From assembly GCA_002050465.1 (NCBI GenBank), contig MWYX01000063.1, positions 1 to 61,151 on the forward strand: DNA of 61,151 nucleotides. The letters are read 5' to 3'. This DNA comes from Chitinophagales bacterium 65-1. Lineage in GTDB: Bacteria > Bacteroidota > Bacteroidia > Chitinophagales > Chitinophagaceae. Both the position numbers and the translations under genes were made by a program. The notes beneath the pieces are model-generated. The model did no database searches and was not told where the DNA came from. It saw only the letters and a program-made list of their open reading frames with translations. This document shows, piece after piece, positions 17,142 to 26,223 of the stretch. Each line of letters opens with the position of its first letter. Positions within the stretch are counted from its first letter, which is position 1.

Positions 17142-17198
17142 CGTGAGACGTAAAAGGTAAGACGTGAAAATGAAAATTCTCAAGGTTATCGTCTCACG
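17142..17198. repeat. Inverted repeat with 9-bp arms spanning the fabF stop codon
   Basis: CGTGAGACG (17142-17150) and CGTCTCACG (17190-17198) are perfect inverted arms with a 39-bp spacer that itself contains related GTAAGACGTGA. The right arm overlaps the end of fabF: the TGA stop is part of GCGTGAGACG. It may fold as a stem-loop after fabF, but there is no T-run. Confidence 0.55.
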
Positions 17199-18462
17199 CT
17201 CTATACTTTTTTACAATAACAGACGCATTATGTCCGCCGAATCCAAATGTATTACTTAATGCAGCATCTATTACTTTATGCTGTGCTTTATTAAAAGTGA
17301 AATTTAACTTAGGGTCAAGATCAGGATCATCAGTGAAGTGATTTATTGTTGGAGGAACAACATCTTTTGTAACGGATAAAATACATGCCAGTGCTTCAAT
17401 AACTCCGGCTGCACCAAGGCAATGCCCGGTCATAGATTTGGTAGAACTAATATTTAAATTGTAAGCATGTTCTCCAAATACATTTAAAATAGCTTTTGTT
17501 TCTGCAATATCTCCAAGCGGGGTAGACGTGCCATGAACATTTATATAATCAATATCCCCGGGCTTCATTCCTGCATCTTTCAGTGCAACAATCATTACAT
17601 TCTGTGCTCCAAGGCCTTCAGGGTGCGGAGCAGTAATATGATGGGCATCGGCAGTAGCTCCCCCGCCTGCAATCTCGCAATAAATATTTGCGCCTCGTGC
17701 CAAAGCATGTTCTAAATTCTCAAGAATTAAAACACCGGCACCTTCACCCATTACAAAACCATCTCTGTCTTTATCAAATGGACGTGATGCAGTTTTGGGA
17801 TCATCATTTCTTTCACTCAATGCTTTCATCGCATTAAAACCGCCTACTCCTGAATCTTTAATTACAGCTTCCGTTCCACCTGTAATTATAATATCAGCCC
17901 TGCCTATCCTGATGTTATCAAATGCATCAATAATTGCATTGGTACTGCTGGCACAAGCACTTACAACCGAATAATTCGGTCCACGAAATCCATGACGCAT
18001 AGAAATTTGCCCTGCTGCAATATCCAAAATCATTTTAGGTATAAAAAAGGGATTAAACCTCGGTGTACCATCACCTAAAGCATAGTTTGTTACTTCTTCC
18101 TGAAAAGTAATTAAGCCGCCAATACCGCTGGCGAATATTACGCCAACCCTGTCTACATCAACATTTTCTTTGCTAATGCCTGCATCGCTTACTGCCTGAT
18201 CGCTGGCAATTAAAGCAAATTGAGTAAAACGATCAATTTTTCGGGCTTCCTTTCTGTCTAAATAATTGGTGGGTTCAAAATCTTTTACTTCGCAGGCAAA
18301 TTTGGTTTTAAACTTCGAGGTATCAAATTGTGTGATGTTATCAGCTCCTGATACGCCGTTTATTAATCCGTCCCAATATTCCGGTACAGATTTTCCCAAT
18401 GGCGTTATAGCACCCATCCCGGTAACAACAACTCTTTTTAATTCCATATGGTTTGCCAGCAA
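17194..18462 (-). CDS. fabF: Beta-ketoacyl-ACP synthase II
   Basis: FabF condenses malonyl-ACP with acyl-ACP in fatty-acid elongation. The N-terminus MELKRVVVTGMGAITPLGKS indicates that the true start is the ATG at 18447, five residues after the one marked. The catalytic triad is clear: Cys in SACASSTNAI, His in NVHGTSTPLGD and His in TKSMTGHCLGAAG, with the C-terminal GFGGHNASVIVKKY. Length is about 417 residues, normal. It lies 16 bp after acpP and before rnc, the classic fatty-acid group. The stop codon TGA is supplied by a repeat arm (GCGTGAGACG), so the last residues (RA) may be repeat-derived. Confidence 0.95.
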   Translation of the reverse strand: MLANHMELKRVVVTGMGAITPLGKSVPEYWDGLINGVSGADNITQFDTSKFKTKFACEVKDFEPTNYLDRKEARKIDRFTQFALIASDQAVSDAGISKENVDVDRVGVIFASGIGGLITFQEEVTNYALGDGTPRFNPFFIPKMILDIAAGQISMRHGFRGPNYSVVSACASSTNAIIDAFDNIRIGRADIIITGGTEAVIKDSGVGGFNAMKALSERNDDPKTASRPFDKDRDGFVMGEGAGVLILENLEHALARGANIYCEIAGGGATADAHHITAPHPEGLGAQNVMIVALKDAGMKPGDIDYINVHGTSTPLGDIAETKAILNVFGEHAYNLNISSTKSMTGHCLGAAGVIEALACILSVTKDVVPPTINHFTDDPDLDPKLNFTFNKAQHKVIDAALSNTFGFGGHNASVIVKKYRA

Positions 18463-18478
18463 TAATTAAAAAAGATAA

Positions 18479-18715
18479 TTACTTAGCGTGCTCTTCCAGG
18501 TAAGTTATAGCTTGCCCAACCGTAGTAATGGTTTCAGCCTGTTCATCAGGGATAGAAATATTAAATTCCTTTTCAAATTCCATAATTAATTCTACGGTGT
18601 CCAAACTATCGGCACCTAAATCGTTAGTGAAAGAAGCTTCCGGTGTAACCTCAGCTTCATCAACGCCTAATTTGTCAACAATAATTTTTTTAACTCTTGA
18701 CGCTATGTCTGACAT
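18479..18715 (-). CDS. acpP: Acyl carrier protein
   Basis: A 78-residue acidic carrier protein that holds growing acyl chains on a phosphopantetheine arm. The attachment serine is Ser37 in [19 protein letters not shown], the standard DSL motif, and the four-helix pattern is complete. It is the first gene of the acpP-fabF-rnc group, with its promoter in the 130 bp before the divergent yyaL-like gene. The length and motif leave no reasonable alternative. Confidence 0.96.
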   Translation of the reverse strand: MSDIASRVKKIIVDKLGVDEAEVTPEASFTNDLGADSLDTVELIMEFEKEFNISIPDEQAETITTVGQAITYLEEHAK

Positions 18716-18845
18716 GATAGTAAAGTTTAGTTTTTAAACGGTTACAAAAATATACTTTTTGTAATAAAAAAAAATAATATGTGAGAACTTCAGATATCAT
18801 TGAAAACACAAGCATTTGGCACTTTTGTTGTCGCCAGGATTGCGA

Positions 18846-20983
18846 TGTTTAAATATACCAATAAACTTGCTGAAGAAACAAGTCCTTACCTTTTACAACA
18901 TGCACATAATCCGGTAAACTGGTATCCCTGGGGAGATGAAGCCTTGCTGAAATCTAAGGAACAAGATAAACCAATACTCGTAAGTATTGGATATTCTGCA
19001 TGTCATTGGTGCCATGTAATGGAACATGAGAGTTTTGAAGATGAAGAAACTGCAAATCTGATGAATGCTAACTTCATAAACATAAAAATTGATAGAGAAG
19101 AGCGGCCGGATCTTGATCACATTTATATGGATGCAGTTCAGGCTATTGCCGGCAACGGAGGATGGCCATTGAATGTTTTTCTTACTCCCGACCGTAAACC
19201 GTTTTATGGTGGAACTTATTTCCCTCCGCAGCGGGCATTTAACAGAGCCTCATGGAAAGAAGTTTTAGAGGGTGTTTATCAATTGTTCAAAGAAAAAAGA
19301 CAGGAAATTGAAGCGCAGGCTGAAGAACTTACAAAGCATATTGGCCGATCTGATATAAATCCTTCAACGAAAAACATTTCTTTAAATATAACAGTAGATG
19401 AAATTTTTACAAAGCAACAGGTAGATGAAATATTTGCCAATATAATGAAGCAGGCTGATAAAAAATGGGGTGGTTTTGGCAATGCTCCAAAATTCCCACA
19501 AACTTTTACGATAAACTATTTGCTTAGGTATTACCATTATACAAAAAATGAAAAGGCATTGAAGCAGGCATGCCTAAGCCTTGATAAAATGATACAGGGA
19601 GGTATTTATGATCAGATAGGAGGTGGGTTTGCAAGATACTCAACAGATACCGAATGGCTTGCTCCCCACTTTGAAAAAATGCTGTATGATAATGCACTGC
19701 TTGTTCGCACATTAAGTGATGCTTACCAAATAACTAAAAATTTATCTTATAAAAAGACTATAGAACAAACGACTGATTTTATTGTAAGAGAATTAAGTGA
19801 TGGAACAGGAAGTTTTTATTCAGCGCTTGATGCTGATAGCGAAGGAGAAGAAGGCAAATTTTATGTATGGAGTTATGATGAAATAAATACTATACTTGGT
19901 AATGACGCAAAACTATTTTGTGAATACTATGACGTTACACCGAACGGTAATTGGTCCGAAGGGTCACAAAGGACTCCTTCGGAGACTCCTATGGAGGAAC
20001 ATAAAAATATTTTAAGAGTACTTACACCTTTACATGATTTTGCAGAACAACAAAATTTAAATGAAACAGACATTGGTCAGCAATTAAAATCTTCTGAAGA
20101 AAAACTTTTAAATGAAAGAAGTAAAAGAGTTCGCCCATTAAGTGATGATAAAATTTTATTGGGTTGGAATGCCTTAATGATAACAGCCTTATGCAAAGCT
20201 GCGGCTGCATTAAGCAATAACTATTATAAAGAATTGGCAATTAAAAATTTTGATTTTTTATTTTCTAATTTCAGGGTGAATGAAAATGATCCGATGGCTA
20301 TCGGATTTGAATTTTATCATACCTATAAGAATGGAAAGGCAAAGTACCCCGCATTTTTAGATGATTATGCATATTTGATTGAAGCCTGCATTGCTTTGCA
20401 GGAAGTAACATCTGATAATAAATATTTACAGTATGCCCAATCATTAACTGAATATGTATATAATAATTTTTATTCTTCTGAAAATGATTTTTTTTATTAT
20501 TCAGGCCTAAATCAAAATGATGTTATTGTAAGAAAAAAAGAAATTTATGATGGTGCTATACCTTCAGGTAATTCCGTTATGTCAGGCAATCTTTTTTATC
20601 TTTCTGTAATTTTTGATAATACCATATGGAAAGAAAATGCTGCTGGTTTTTTAAAGACTTTAGCCGGGTTAATAATCAAATACCCAACTTCTTTTGGTAA
20701 TTGGGCATGTTTACTTATAGACATATTTGCCGGAATAAATGAGTTAGCGATCTGCGGACAAAAATTTGAGATATTAAGGGATGAATTACTAACACATTTT
20801 ATACCCAATAAAGTAGTGCAATGCAGTTATAATGCAAAAATGAATGAATACCCATTATTAGCACAAAAATGTATTTCCCCCAAACCACTAATATATCTAT
20901 GCCGTAATTATACATGCCAGGCCCCCACAGATGATATCGCATCAGTTATTACCCGAACCAGTAATTATAGAAAATTTAATTGA
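18846..20983 (+). CDS. Thioredoxin-domain protein of the YyaL/SSP411 (DUF255) family
   Basis: A 712-residue protein from the ATG at 18846, giving [20 protein letters not shown], the family start; the upstream TTG at 18800 adds an unconserved leader. The N-terminal thioredoxin-like domain has [17 protein letters not shown] at about residues 48-64 and REERPDLD, followed by an (alpha/alpha)6 barrel with [17 protein letters not shown] and [13 protein letters not shown]. The exact function is unknown. Two in-frame extra segments look repeat-derived: [14 protein letters not shown] (19955-19996 hairpins) and DPMAIGF (palindrome-like 20289-20306). The last 74 codons are the left part of a 1298-bp tandem duplication and recur at the end of the chimeric ORF. 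Confidence 0.88.
19955..19996. repeat. Intragenic hairpin-rich insertion in the yyaL-like gene
   Basis: TCCGAAG (19955-19961) pairs perfectly with CTTCGGA (19977-19983), and CTCC-TAT-GGAG (19986-19996) forms a second small hairpin. The encoded [14 protein letters not shown] interrupts a segment (NGNW...KNILRVL) that is contiguous in relatives known to me. The frame is maintained. Confidence 0.5.
20289..20306. repeat. Degenerate palindrome ATCCGATGGCTATCGGAT in the yyaL-like gene
   Basis: An 18-bp palindrome with one mismatch in the centre. It is read as D-P-M-A-I-G-F, the same phase and nearly the same residues as the gpmI copy (D-P-I-A-I-G-W). Confidence 0.55.
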
Positions 20984-22057
20984 TTCTTTACAATATTTAA
21001 GCAAGTCTTCCGTTTTAAAATCTGGTCCTGCAATTGTTTACAAAACTTTAAGATATTGAAAGGCGCTAAAAAGTAGTTTCATAAAAAATAATTATACATT
21101 TGTTCGTATATCCCTCAAACGTTAAACACATGAAGAATAACTTATTAAGTGTAGTAGCTATTGTAGCTATTGTTTTATTATCCGGTTGTGGCAAACTCTT
21201 TAAGTCAAAGGCTAAAGGCTTGCCCAATGATGGACAACTACATGGGGTAGCTCCAGGAACTAAATATACACCCACTAAACCTCCCGGAATGGTTTATGTT
21301 CCGCCAGGAACTTTTCATATGGGACCAAGCGATGAGGATGTTAATTATTCATTTACTGCACGTAATAAAGCAGTTTCCATTAACGGTTTTTGGATGGATG
21401 CTACCGAAATTACCAATAATGAATATCGCCAGTTTACCAAATGGGTTACCGATTCAATAGCAGCAAAATTATTAGGCTCACCTTATGTTATACAAGGCCA
21501 GGATGGCGTTGAGGCTATTGACTGGAAGAAAGCAAACACTATTAATTATAACGACAGAACGGTTATTGAGAAGATTGATGCATTAATTCTTACACCAGAC
21601 AACAGGCTGTATGGAGTAAAGGCAATTGATGCCAGTAAAGTTATATATCACTCAGAGGTTGTTGATTTTAAAGAAGCAGCCAGAAAAGAAAATGCACGTA
21701 AGCCTATCTCTCAATTTATTGTAAAAACAGATGTTCCTGTTTATCCTGATACATTAGTATGGATGAGGGATTTCTCTTATTCTTATAATGAGCCTATGGC
21801 AAAGCAATATAACAGCCATCCGGCTTTTGGTAATTATCCAACGCTGGGTATTAGCTGGAAACAGGCAACTACTTTCTGTGAATGGAGAACGCATCTTTTA
21901 AATTCATGGTTAGCCGGTAAAAAAAGAACTACTGAATCAGCTTTTCGTTTACCTACAGAAGCTGAATGGGAGTATGCAGCAAGAGGAGGACGTTCACAAG
22001 CGCCTTACCCCTGGGGCGGACCATATTTAAGAAATAAAAAAGGTTGTTTACTGGCCA
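20760..22057. repeat. Tandem duplication of 1298 bp, copy A
   Basis: The segment from inside the 3' end of the yyaL-like gene to within gldK is repeated directly at 22058-23355. Features recur at an offset of exactly 1298 (for example 21130 and 22428 for the gldK starts). I count five single-base differences between the copies. The junction at about 22056-22062 joins GGCCAA of gldK to AAAATTTGAG of yyaL through a poly-A stretch, with about 1 bp of shared sequence. Confidence 0.93.
21095..21102 (+). promoter_or_regulatory. TACATTTG promoter element, copy A
   Basis: TACATTTG matches the -7 element TAnnTTTG and lies 27 bp before the ATG of the truncated gldK. It is duplicated at 22393-22400 before the intact gldK. 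No clear -33 TTTG is seen at the expected spacing. Confidence 0.45.
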
Positions 22058-22281
22058 AAAAATTTGAGATATTAAGGGATGAATTACTAACACATTTTAT
22101 TCCCAATAAAGTAGTGCAATGCAGTTATAATGCAAAAATGAATGAATACCCATTATTAGCACAAAAATGTATTTCCCCCAAACCACTAATATATCTATGC
22201 CGTAATTATACATGCCAGGCCCCCACAGATGATATCGCATCAATTATTACCCGAACCAGTAATTATAGAAAATTTAATTGA
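21130..22281 (+). pseudogene. Truncated gldK fused in frame to the yyaL C-terminal end (chimeric ORF)
   Basis: The ORF starts like intact GldK (lipoprotein signal MKNNLLSVVAIVAIVLLSGC from 21130) and is virtually identical to it for about 309 of 435 residues, up to NKKGCLLA. It then switches without a stop into the last 73 or so residues of the yyaL-like protein ([13 protein letters not shown] onward). The missing part of GldK includes the end of the formylglycine-generating-enzyme-like fold (GGSWKDVGYL, YIGFRSV). It arose from the tandem duplication. If made, the product would be an outer-membrane-targeted lipoprotein with an incomplete core. It might be inert, misfolded or interfere with GldK rings. 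The annotation as pseudogene is inference; the frame is fully open. Confidence 0.85.
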
Positions 22282-23355
22282 TTCTTTACAATATTTAAGC
22301 AAGTCTTCCGTTTTAAAATCTGGTCCTGCAATTGTTTACAAAACTTTAAGATATTGAAAGGCGCTAAAAAGTAGTTTCATAAAAAATAATTATACATTTG
22401 TTCGTATATCCCTCAAACGTTAAACACATGAAGAATCACTTATTAAGTGTAGTAGCAATTGTAGCTATTGTTTTATTATCCGGTTGTGGCAAACTCTTTA
22501 AGTCAAAGGCTAAAGGCTTGCCTAATGATGGACAACTACATGGGGTAGCTCCAGGAACTAAATATACACCCACTAAACCTCCCGGAATGGTTTATGTTCC
22601 GCCAGGAACTTTTCATATGGGACCAAGCGATGAGGATGTTAATTATTCATTTACTGCACGTAATAAAGCAGTTTCCATTAACGGTTTTTGGATGGATGCT
22701 ACCGAAATTACCAATAATGAATATCGCCAGTTTACCAAATGGGTTACCGATTCAATAGCAGCAAAATTATTAGGCTCACCTTATGTTATACAAGGCCAGG
22801 ATGGCGTTGAGGCTATTGACTGGAAGAAAGCAAACACTATTAATTATAACGACAGAACGGTTATTGAGAAGATTGATGCATTAATTCTTACACCAGACAA
22901 CAGGCTGTATGGAGTAAAGGCAATTGATGCCAGTAAAGTTATATATCACTCAGAGGTTGTTGATTTTAAAGAAGCAGCCAGAAAAGAAAATGCACGTAAG
23001 CCTATCTCTCAATTTATTGTAAAAACAGATGTTCCTGTTTATCCTGATACATTAGTATGGATGAGGGATTTCTCTTATTCTTATAATGAGCCTATGGCAA
23101 AGCAATATAACAGCCATCCGGCTTTTGGTAATTATCCAACGCTGGGTATTAGCTGGAAACAGGCAACTACTTTCTGTGAATGGAGAACGCATCTTTTAAA
23201 TTCATGGTTAGCCGGTAAAAAAAGAACTACTGAATCAGCTTTTCGTTTACCTACAGAAGCTGAATGGGAGTATGCAGCAAGAGGAGGACGTTCACAAGCG
23301 CCTTACCCCTGGGGCGGACCATATTTAAGAAATAAAAAAGGTTGTTTACTGGCCA
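22058..23355. repeat. Tandem duplication of 1298 bp, copy B
   Basis: Second copy, directly adjoining copy A. It holds the yyaL tail (now the end of the chimeric ORF), the intergenic region with its promoter element, and the first three quarters of the intact gldK. Differences from copy A include AAC to CAC in the fourth codon of gldK and GTT to ATT in the yyaL tail. Confidence 0.93.
22393..22400 (+). promoter_or_regulatory. TACATTTG promoter element, copy B, for the gldKLMN operon
   Basis: The -7-like element 27 bp before the gldK ATG at 22428; identical to copy A. It is the most plausible start for the functional operon, unless read-through from copy A contributes. Confidence 0.45.
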
Positions 23356-23735
23356 ATTTTAAACCGGGCCGTGGTAATTATCCGGAGGATGGAGGATTTT
23401 ATACAGTAAGGGCAGATGCTTACTGGCCTAATGATTTTGGTTTATATAATATGGCAGGTAATGTAGCAGAATGGACATCTTCTCTTTATAATGAAGGAGG
23501 CTATAATTTTCAACACGATATGAATCCTGATATTCGTTATAATGCAAAAGAACAGGATCCTCCAAAAATGAAGCGTAAAGTTGTTCGTGGTGGCAGCTGG
23601 AAAGATGTTGGATATTTATTGCAAACAAGTTCAAGAAATTACGAATACCAGGATACAGCCAAATCCTATATCGGATTTAGAAGTGTAGTTGATTTACCGC
23701 CAACAATGAGTAAAAAAGGAAGAAAAAAAGCATAA
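22428..23735 (+). CDS. gldK: Gliding motility/T9SS lipoprotein GldK
   Basis: A 435-residue lipoprotein with a formylglycine-generating-enzyme (FGE-sulfatase) fold that forms the periplasmic ring of the type IX secretion system with GldN. The ATG at 22428 gives MKNHLLSVVAIVAIVLLSGC, with the lipobox LSGC; the longer TTG-initiated frame would spoil the signal. The FGE core is visible in GMVYVPPGTFHMGPSD, WMDATEITNNEYRQF, RLPTEAEWEYAARGG, YNMAGNVAEWTSSLY and VVRGGSWKDVGYL. It heads the gldK-gldL-gldM-gldN operon. Its first 927 bp belong to the duplicated segment, so a near-identical truncated copy lies immediately upstream. Confidence 0.95.
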   Translation: MKNHLLSVVAIVAIVLLSGCGKLFKSKAKGLPNDGQLHGVAPGTKYTPTKPPGMVYVPPGTFHMGPSDEDVNYSFTARNKAVSINGFWMDATEITNNEYRQFTKWVTDSIAAKLLGSPYVIQGQDGVEAIDWKKANTINYNDRTVIEKIDALILTPDNRLYGVKAIDASKVIYHSEVVDFKEAARKENARKPISQFIVKTDVPVYPDTLVWMRDFSYSYNEPMAKQYNSHPAFGNYPTLGISWKQATTFCEWRTHLLNSWLAGKKRTTESAFRLPTEAEWEYAARGGRSQAPYPWGGPYLRNKKGCLLANFKPGRGNYPEDGGFYTVRADAYWPNDFGLYNMAGNVAEWTSSLYNEGGYNFQHDMNPDIRYNAKEQDPPKMKRKVVRGGSWKDVGYLLQTSSRNYEYQDTAKSYIGFRSVVDLPPTMSKKGRKKA

Positions 23736-23864
23736 TCTCAATCCTACATTATTAAAAAATTTTCTAATAACATTTACTTTTTTCTAAGAAGATACAGGCA
23801 TTGCTATTTATATCTTAAAATCTGATATCCGAATAATATCTAAAAATTAAAAAAATCTATAATT

Positions 23865-24629
23865 ATGGCTCACAGAAAAAGAACCTTTTTAACACTTATC
23901 GACGTACTTGTAAGCGCAGGCGCTGCTGTTATTATATTTGCCGCATGGGCTAAATTAACCCATAAATCGTATGCTGATCTGATGCTTACGATTGGTATGT
24001 GGACTGAAACAGCAATATTTATGGTTTATGCAGCTGTAGAGTGGATAAAACCAAAAAAGCATGAAGAGGATATTCAACCAGGCGAAGAAGAGGTTGCAGT
24101 TGTAGGAAACCCTGCTTTACAATCTATGGATAGAATGCTTATAGATGCAGACATTACACCGGCCAATTTAAAAAGATTGGGTGATAATTTCCAAAAACTG
24201 GGAACAACCGTTTCTCAAATTGGAGAAGTAGGGGATGTTGTAAAATCTACAAGCGATTTTTCGGCAAAAACTAAAGAGGCTACTTCGGCAATGACTAGTT
24301 TGAGAGATGCTTACACTACTTCTGCAAATACTATGGCTCATTTTAATGATGCAGCAGACAGTGCTAAAGGTTTTCACAGCCAGGTACAAGTACTTACAAA
24401 AAATCTTTCTTCTCTTAATACAATTTATGAGTTGGAATTAAATGAAAGCAATAATCACCTTAAAGCGCTAAACAGTTTTTACGGTAAAATGGCTGAAGCC
24501 AGCCAGGTTATGATGAATACTGTGGATGATGCAGGAAGAGCAAAAGAGCAAATTGGTACGTTGGCAAATAACCTGGGTAAATTAAACCAGGTGTATGGCA
24601 ATATGTTAAGTGCAATGCAGGGCAGATAG
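23865..24629 (+). CDS. gldL: Gliding motility/T9SS inner-membrane protein GldL
   Basis: A 254-residue protein with two transmembrane helices near the N-terminus (about residues 12-28 and 37-57, the latter MLTIGMWTETAIFMVYAAVEW) followed by a long soluble, coiled-coil-rich tail. GldL and GldM form the rotary motor of the type IX system, driven by the proton-motive force; the glutamate in the second helix (WTETAIF) is at the place described for proton coupling. It is second in the operon, 129 bp after gldK and 54 bp before gldM. Confidence 0.94.
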   Translation: MAHRKRTFLTLIDVLVSAGAAVIIFAAWAKLTHKSYADLMLTIGMWTETAIFMVYAAVEWIKPKKHEEDIQPGEEEVAVVGNPALQSMDRMLIDADITPANLKRLGDNFQKLGTTVSQIGEVGDVVKSTSDFSAKTKEATSAMTSLRDAYTTSANTMAHFNDAADSAKGFHSQVQVLTKNLSSLNTIYELELNESNNHLKALNSFYGKMAEASQVMMNTVDDAGRAKEQIGTLANNLGKLNQVYGNMLSAMQGR

Positions 24630-24683
24630 GAATAACAATAAACAACAGGCAATAAGCAAAACTAAAATCGAAAACTTATAATT

Positions 24684-26210
24684 ATGGCTTTACCCAGGGA
24701 ACCCCGGCAAAAGATGATCAATATTATGTATTTAGTGCTAACAGCCATATTAGCTTTAAATGTATCAAATGAGGTTATTAATGCATTTAAAGTAGTAGAT
24801 AGAAGTCTTGTAATTTCAAATGAGAATATAGGCAATGCTAACAATACTTTATATAAATCTTTGCAAGAAAAATTAACCGAAGCACAATCTGCGGAAAAGG
24901 CAAAAATATGGCAGCCGGTTGCTGAAAGGGCACAAAAATTATCAGCAGATATGCATACATATCTTGAAACCCTTAAAATTGAATTAAAAAAGGAAGCTGA
25001 TCTTCAAATGGTTGAGGAGGATGGTAAGCAGGTGGAATCCTATAGAGAAGATAATCTTGAAGCGGCAACACGTTTATTTGATACTAAAGGAAAAGGAAAA
25101 GAATTAGAAGCAGCATTAAAAAAATATAGAGAGGATATGTTAAATACAGACACAACCGGAGCAGTAAGAAAAGAATTTGAAAAATCATTGCCAATAGATA
25201 TAACACTTCCCAGTAGAAAAAAAGATTTTACTCAAACCTATTTTCATATGACGCCCACTGTTGCCGGGTTAACTATGCTGAGTAAATTTCAGAATAATGT
25301 AAAGAATGCAGAGAACCAGGTGGTAACCTATGCTCATAATCAGATAGGCGCTGTTAAGGTAATTTATGATCAGTTTGCTGCATTAGTAGGCCAAAGCTCA
25401 AATTATGTAATGCCGGGACAGGAAGTTCAGATCACCGCCGGTGTTGGTGCATATAGTCGTGCTGCTCAACCACAAATAAGCATAAATGGAACAGGTATTG
25501 CCATAGATGCTGAAGGAAGAGCAGTATATAAAGTGCAGGCAAGTGGTTCCGGAAATCGCAGTGTGCCGGTTAATGTTACCTATACTAAACCCGATGGTAC
25601 AAAGGAATCTAAATCTTTTAATGTAGAATATACGGTAGGTACTCCAGGAGGGGCTGCAGTAATGCTTGATAAAATGAATGTTTTTTATATAGGTGTACCT
25701 AACCCAATTACAATTTCTTCCGGTACGGGTTGGGATAAAACCCGGGTATCAATGGCAGGAGGAACACTTTCACCCAGTGGCGGTTCTGGCAAATATACCG
25801 TTAGAGTAAGTTCAGTGGGCAAAGCTTCTATAACGGTAAATGCAGATGGTAAAGCAAGTACTTATGAATTCAGGGTAAAAAGAATTCCGGATCCAACATT
25901 TATGGTAGGTCCAAGCAAGGGCGGAAGAATACAATCAGTGGTTTTTAAAAATCAGCAGTTTGCCCGGGCTGATTTAGAAGCTTTTGATTTTGATGCCAGG
26001 TTTAGTGTTGTAAGCGCTACGGTTTACTTTTCAGGAGCTAATTTCCCAAATGTTCAACAGGGATCAATAAGTGGTGGAAGTTTGGCAGGTATAAGTGCTC
26101 AATTAGCTAAGTGTATACCCGGCACTTCCGTAACATTTGATAATGTAAAAGTTCAGGGGCCTGATGGTGCAGTAAGGAATATTCAGGGTCCAGGTTTTAT
26201 ACTCTTTTAA
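24684..26210 (+). CDS. gldM: Gliding motility/T9SS protein GldM
   Basis: A 508-residue protein with one N-terminal transmembrane helix (INIMYLVLTAILALNVSNEV at about residues 12-31) and a large periplasmic part made of successive D1-D4 domains. The helical D1 region and the beta-rich repeats can be traced to GPSKGGRIQSVVFKNQQFAR at the C-terminus, as in the family. It spans from the GldL motor to the GldK/GldN ring. It is third in the operon; the gap to gldN is 13 bp. The length is close to the usual 510-520. Confidence 0.95.
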   Translation: MALPREPRQKMINIMYLVLTAILALNVSNEVINAFKVVDRSLVISNENIGNANNTLYKSLQEKLTEAQSAEKAKIWQPVAERAQKLSADMHTYLETLKIELKKEADLQMVEEDGKQVESYREDNLEAATRLFDTKGKGKELEAALKKYREDMLNTDTTGAVRKEFEKSLPIDITLPSRKKDFTQTYFHMTPTVAGLTMLSKFQNNVKNAENQVVTYAHNQIGAVKVIYDQFAALVGQSSNYVMPGQEVQITAGVGAYSRAAQPQISINGTGIAIDAEGRAVYKVQASGSGNRSVPVNVTYTKPDGTKESKSFNVEYTVGTPGGAAVMLDKMNVFYIGVPNPITISSGTGWDKTRVSMAGGTLSPSGGSGKYTVRVSSVGKASITVNADGKASTYEFRVKRIPDPTFMVGPSKGGRIQSVVFKNQQFARADLEAFDFDARFSVVSATVYFSGANFPNVQQGSISGGSLAGISAQLAKCIPGTSVTFDNVKVQGPDGAVRNIQGPGFILF

Positions 26211-26223
26211 TAAATTAATATCT

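Noticed and set aside
20760..23355. Duplication as a pure assembly copy error
   Set aside because: An exact assembly duplicate should be identical, but about five base differences exist. Merged strain variants remain possible, so it is reported with that caveat.
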